Source: Phycisphaerae bacterium
GTDB lineage: Bacteria; Planctomycetota; Phycisphaerae; UBA1845
Length of the DNA stretch: 6,989 nucleotides
Assembly: GCA_028277545.1 (NCBI GenBank)
Contig: JANQGB010000313.1
Location: 1 to 6,989 of the forward strand
Direction of reading: 5' to 3'
The translations under genes were made by a program, and so were the position numbers. Below, piece by piece: positions 5,767 through 6,989 of the stretch. Under the pieces are notes generated by a model. That model was given only the letters and a program-made list of their open reading frames with translations. It was not told the origin of the DNA and made no database searches. The first letter of the stretch is position 1. Each line of letters starts with the position of its first letter.

Positions 5767-5775
5767 CAAACTGGA

Positions 5776-6762
5776 ATGTCAGCAGTGAATGACGTCGAGA
5801 AGGTAGTCATCATCGGATCGGGGCCGGCCGCGTGGACAGCAGCCATCTACGCAGCTCGGGCCAATCTCAACCCGCTGGTCTTTGAGGGGGCGCTGTCGTC
5901 GGCCAACGAGATGATCCCCGGCGGACAGTTGATGTTCACCACGGAAGTCGAGAATTACCCCGGTTTTCCGGAGGGGATCGATGGCCCCAAGATGATGGAC
6001 GAATTCCGCAAGCAGGCCCTGCGATTCGACGTGCGGATCAAGCAGGAGAATATAGATAAGCTCGATCTCTCGTCCCGGCCGTTCCGACTGACCGGCAGCG
6101 AGGGCGGCGACGCCACCGCCCACGCGGTCATCATCGCCACCGGAGCGTCGGCCAACTGGCTGGGGCTGGACAGCGAGAAGCACTTCCGCATGGGGGGCCT
6201 GGGTGTTACCGCCTGTGCCACCTGCGACGGTGCGTTCCCCCGCTTTCGCGACAAGCCCGTGGCGGTGATCGGCGGCGGAGACAGCGCCATGGAGGAGGCC
6301 CTCTTCATGACCAAGTTCGCCTCGAAGGTTCATATCATCCATAGGCGCGACAAACTGAGGGCCTCGAAGATCATGCAGCAGCGCGCGTTGGACCACCCCA
6401 AGGTGCAGGTCGAATGGAACTCAGTACCGCTGGAAGTGCTGGGGGACGACAAGGCTGGCGTTACGGGGCTGAAGCTGAAAGACACCCAGACCAGCGAGAC
6501 TCGCGAACTGCCGGTCAGCGGCATGTTCCTGGCCATCGGGCACACGCCAAACACCGCCTTCCTGGGAGGTCAACTGCCGACGGACGAGAAGGGATACCTC
6601 AAGCTGGCGGACCCCTACCGCAGCACAACCGAGATCGACGGCGCCTTCGCGGCTGGCGACGTGGTGGACAGCGTCTACCGCCAAGCGATCACGGCCGCGG
6701 GGATGGGCTGCAAGGCAGCCATCGACGCTGAGCGGTGGCTGGGCGACCAAGGCATCGAGTGA
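5776..6762 (+). CDS. trxB: Thioredoxin-disulfide reductase
   Basis: The 328-residue flavoprotein transfers electrons from NADPH through FAD and a redox-active disulfide to thioredoxin in the cytoplasm. The FAD-binding Rossmann motif GSGPAAW is at 14-20. The active-site CATC is at 147-150, followed by DGAFPRF. The NADPH-binding motif GGGDSAMEEA is at 166-175, with HRRDKLRA at 189-196 supplying the arginines that usually recognise the 2'-phosphate. The second FAD motif, FAAGDVVDSVYRQAITAAGMG, spans 291-311. Length and domain order (FAD, NADPH insert, FAD) are those of the low-molecular-weight bacterial type, and there is no fused thioredoxin domain. All key residues are present. It appears monocistronic: the gene to the left is divergent, and the probable gene to the right is on the opposite strand. 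No thioredoxin gene is in the window. Confidence 0.97.
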   Translation: MSAVNDVEKVVIIGSGPAAWTAAIYAARANLNPLVFEGALSSANEMIPGGQLMFTTEVENYPGFPEGIDGPKMMDEFRKQALRFDVRIKQENIDKLDLSSRPFRLTGSEGGDATAHAVIIATGASANWLGLDSEKHFRMGGLGVTACATCDGAFPRFRDKPVAVIGGGDSAMEEALFMTKFASKVHIIHRRDKLRASKIMQQRALDHPKVQVEWNSVPLEVLGDDKAGVTGLKLKDTQTSETRELPVSGMFLAIGHTPNTAFLGGQLPTDEKGYLKLADPYRSTTEIDGAFAAGDVVDSVYRQAITAAGMGCKAAIDAERWLGDQGIE

Positions 6763-6779
6763 CACCGACGTAGTCTCGC

Positions 6780-6791
6780 ATTCCGCGGAAT
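6780..6791. repeat. Perfect 12-base palindrome after trxB
   Basis: ATTCCGCGGAAT is self-complementary over all twelve bases and begins 18 bases after the trxB stop, in the 144-base spacer before the next probable gene. With no loop it is a poor terminator hairpin. It could be a binding site for a dimeric protein or chance. I see nothing else convincing in this spacer. Confidence 0.3.
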
Positions 6792-6906
6792 CGATATGGG
6801 AGTCGTCATACACAGGGACACCAGTCGGCGCCCGCGTCTTTCGCAGGCTCGCGATCTCGTAGGCGCTTCTGTGCATGGCGACGATGAGGACACCTGCATG
6901 CGGTGA

Positions 6907-6989
6907 CTACGGACCGGCCCAGTCGGGCACGGTGTGGAGGTCGATGCCGAGGATGGGTTTGGCGAAGATATAGAACGACGACGTCACTA
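6907..6989 (-). CDS. C-terminal end of an unidentified minus-strand gene, partial
   Basis: Read from the right edge, one minus-strand frame stays open for 26 codons and stops with TAG at 6909-6907. The visible end contains FYIFAKPILGIDLHTVPDW, a hydrophobic to mixed stretch with a credible protein composition. About 23 of its 26 sense codons end in G or C, as in the confident genes here, whereas the competing plus-strand frame starting near 6931 has fewer than half. The gene would be convergent with trxB. Too little is visible to name a family. Confidence 0.45.
   Translation of the reverse strand, partial: VTSSFYIFAKPILGIDLHTVPDWAGP

Noticed and set aside
5605..5769. Upstream 55-codon extension of the lipoprotein frame (start at 5769)
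   Set aside because: It would put an Arg-rich stretch before a clear lipoprotein signal peptide, overlap the trxB ribosome-binding site and lie upstream of the better promoter at 5614-5642.
6421..6876. 151-codon minus-strand frame over the 3' part of trxB
   Set aside because: It is antisense to the conserved TrxB C-terminal FAD motif, with no recognisable features.
1..6989. CRISPR array, tRNA, rRNA, transposase or defence system
   Set aside because: I saw no spaced direct repeats, no tRNA-like cloverleaf ending, no rRNA-like sequence and no transposase, nuclease or reverse-transcriptase motifs in any frame.

Overview
The window looks like a chromosomal segment of a high-GC member of the Planctomycetota, possibly the Phycisphaerae or a related class. 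The clearest lineage clue is the small protein at 3192-3725. It opens with a Cys4 zinc ribbon in the style MPIEFxCxHC...CPxC, which is very common at the N-terminus of planctomycete proteins. The Der GTPase (GxRNxGKSTFINAL in its second P-loop) and the PEP/pyruvate-binding protein also read like planctomycete versions. Codons are strongly G/C-biased at third positions. The assignment comes from remembered family features, not from a search.

Layout, left half (plus strand). The window opens inside a PPDK_N-type PEP/pyruvate-binding protein (2-1684, 5' end missing). After a 130-base gap come three closely spaced genes that are probably co-transcribed: der (1815-3146, ribosome-assembly GTPase with two G domains), a zinc-ribbon protein of unknown function (3192-3725) and a CYTH-domain protein (3790-4362, class IV adenylate cyclase or triphosphatase type).

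Middle. The 234 bases between the CYTH gene and the next annotated-size gene are not empty. They hold a compact hairpin, a promoter with a perfect TTGACA box, an inverted repeat at the -10/start region, a strong GGAGGT ribosome-binding site, a 25-codon hydrophobic Cys-rich ORF (4486-4563) and a second hairpin. I read this as a possible independent small-peptide gene that standard annotation would miss. Convergent to it, on the minus strand, is a secreted lipoprotein with an HExxH...NEGLA metalloprotease signature (4597-5604). Its promoter lies so close to the start codon that the mRNA may be almost leaderless.

Right half. Divergent from the lipoprotein is trxB (5776-6762), an intact thioredoxin reductase with a CATC redox centre. 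A strong stem-loop lies in its upstream region. Beyond trxB is a short spacer with a perfect 12-base palindrome. The last 83 bases probably hold the C-terminal end of a minus-strand gene that continues out of the window.

Overall this is mostly core or housekeeping chromosome (ribosome assembly, redox, nucleotide chemistry). I saw no transposase, tRNA, rRNA, CRISPR array or defence cassette. The unusual material is at small scale: the possible micro-gene, the near-leaderless promoter and the trxB leader hairpin.
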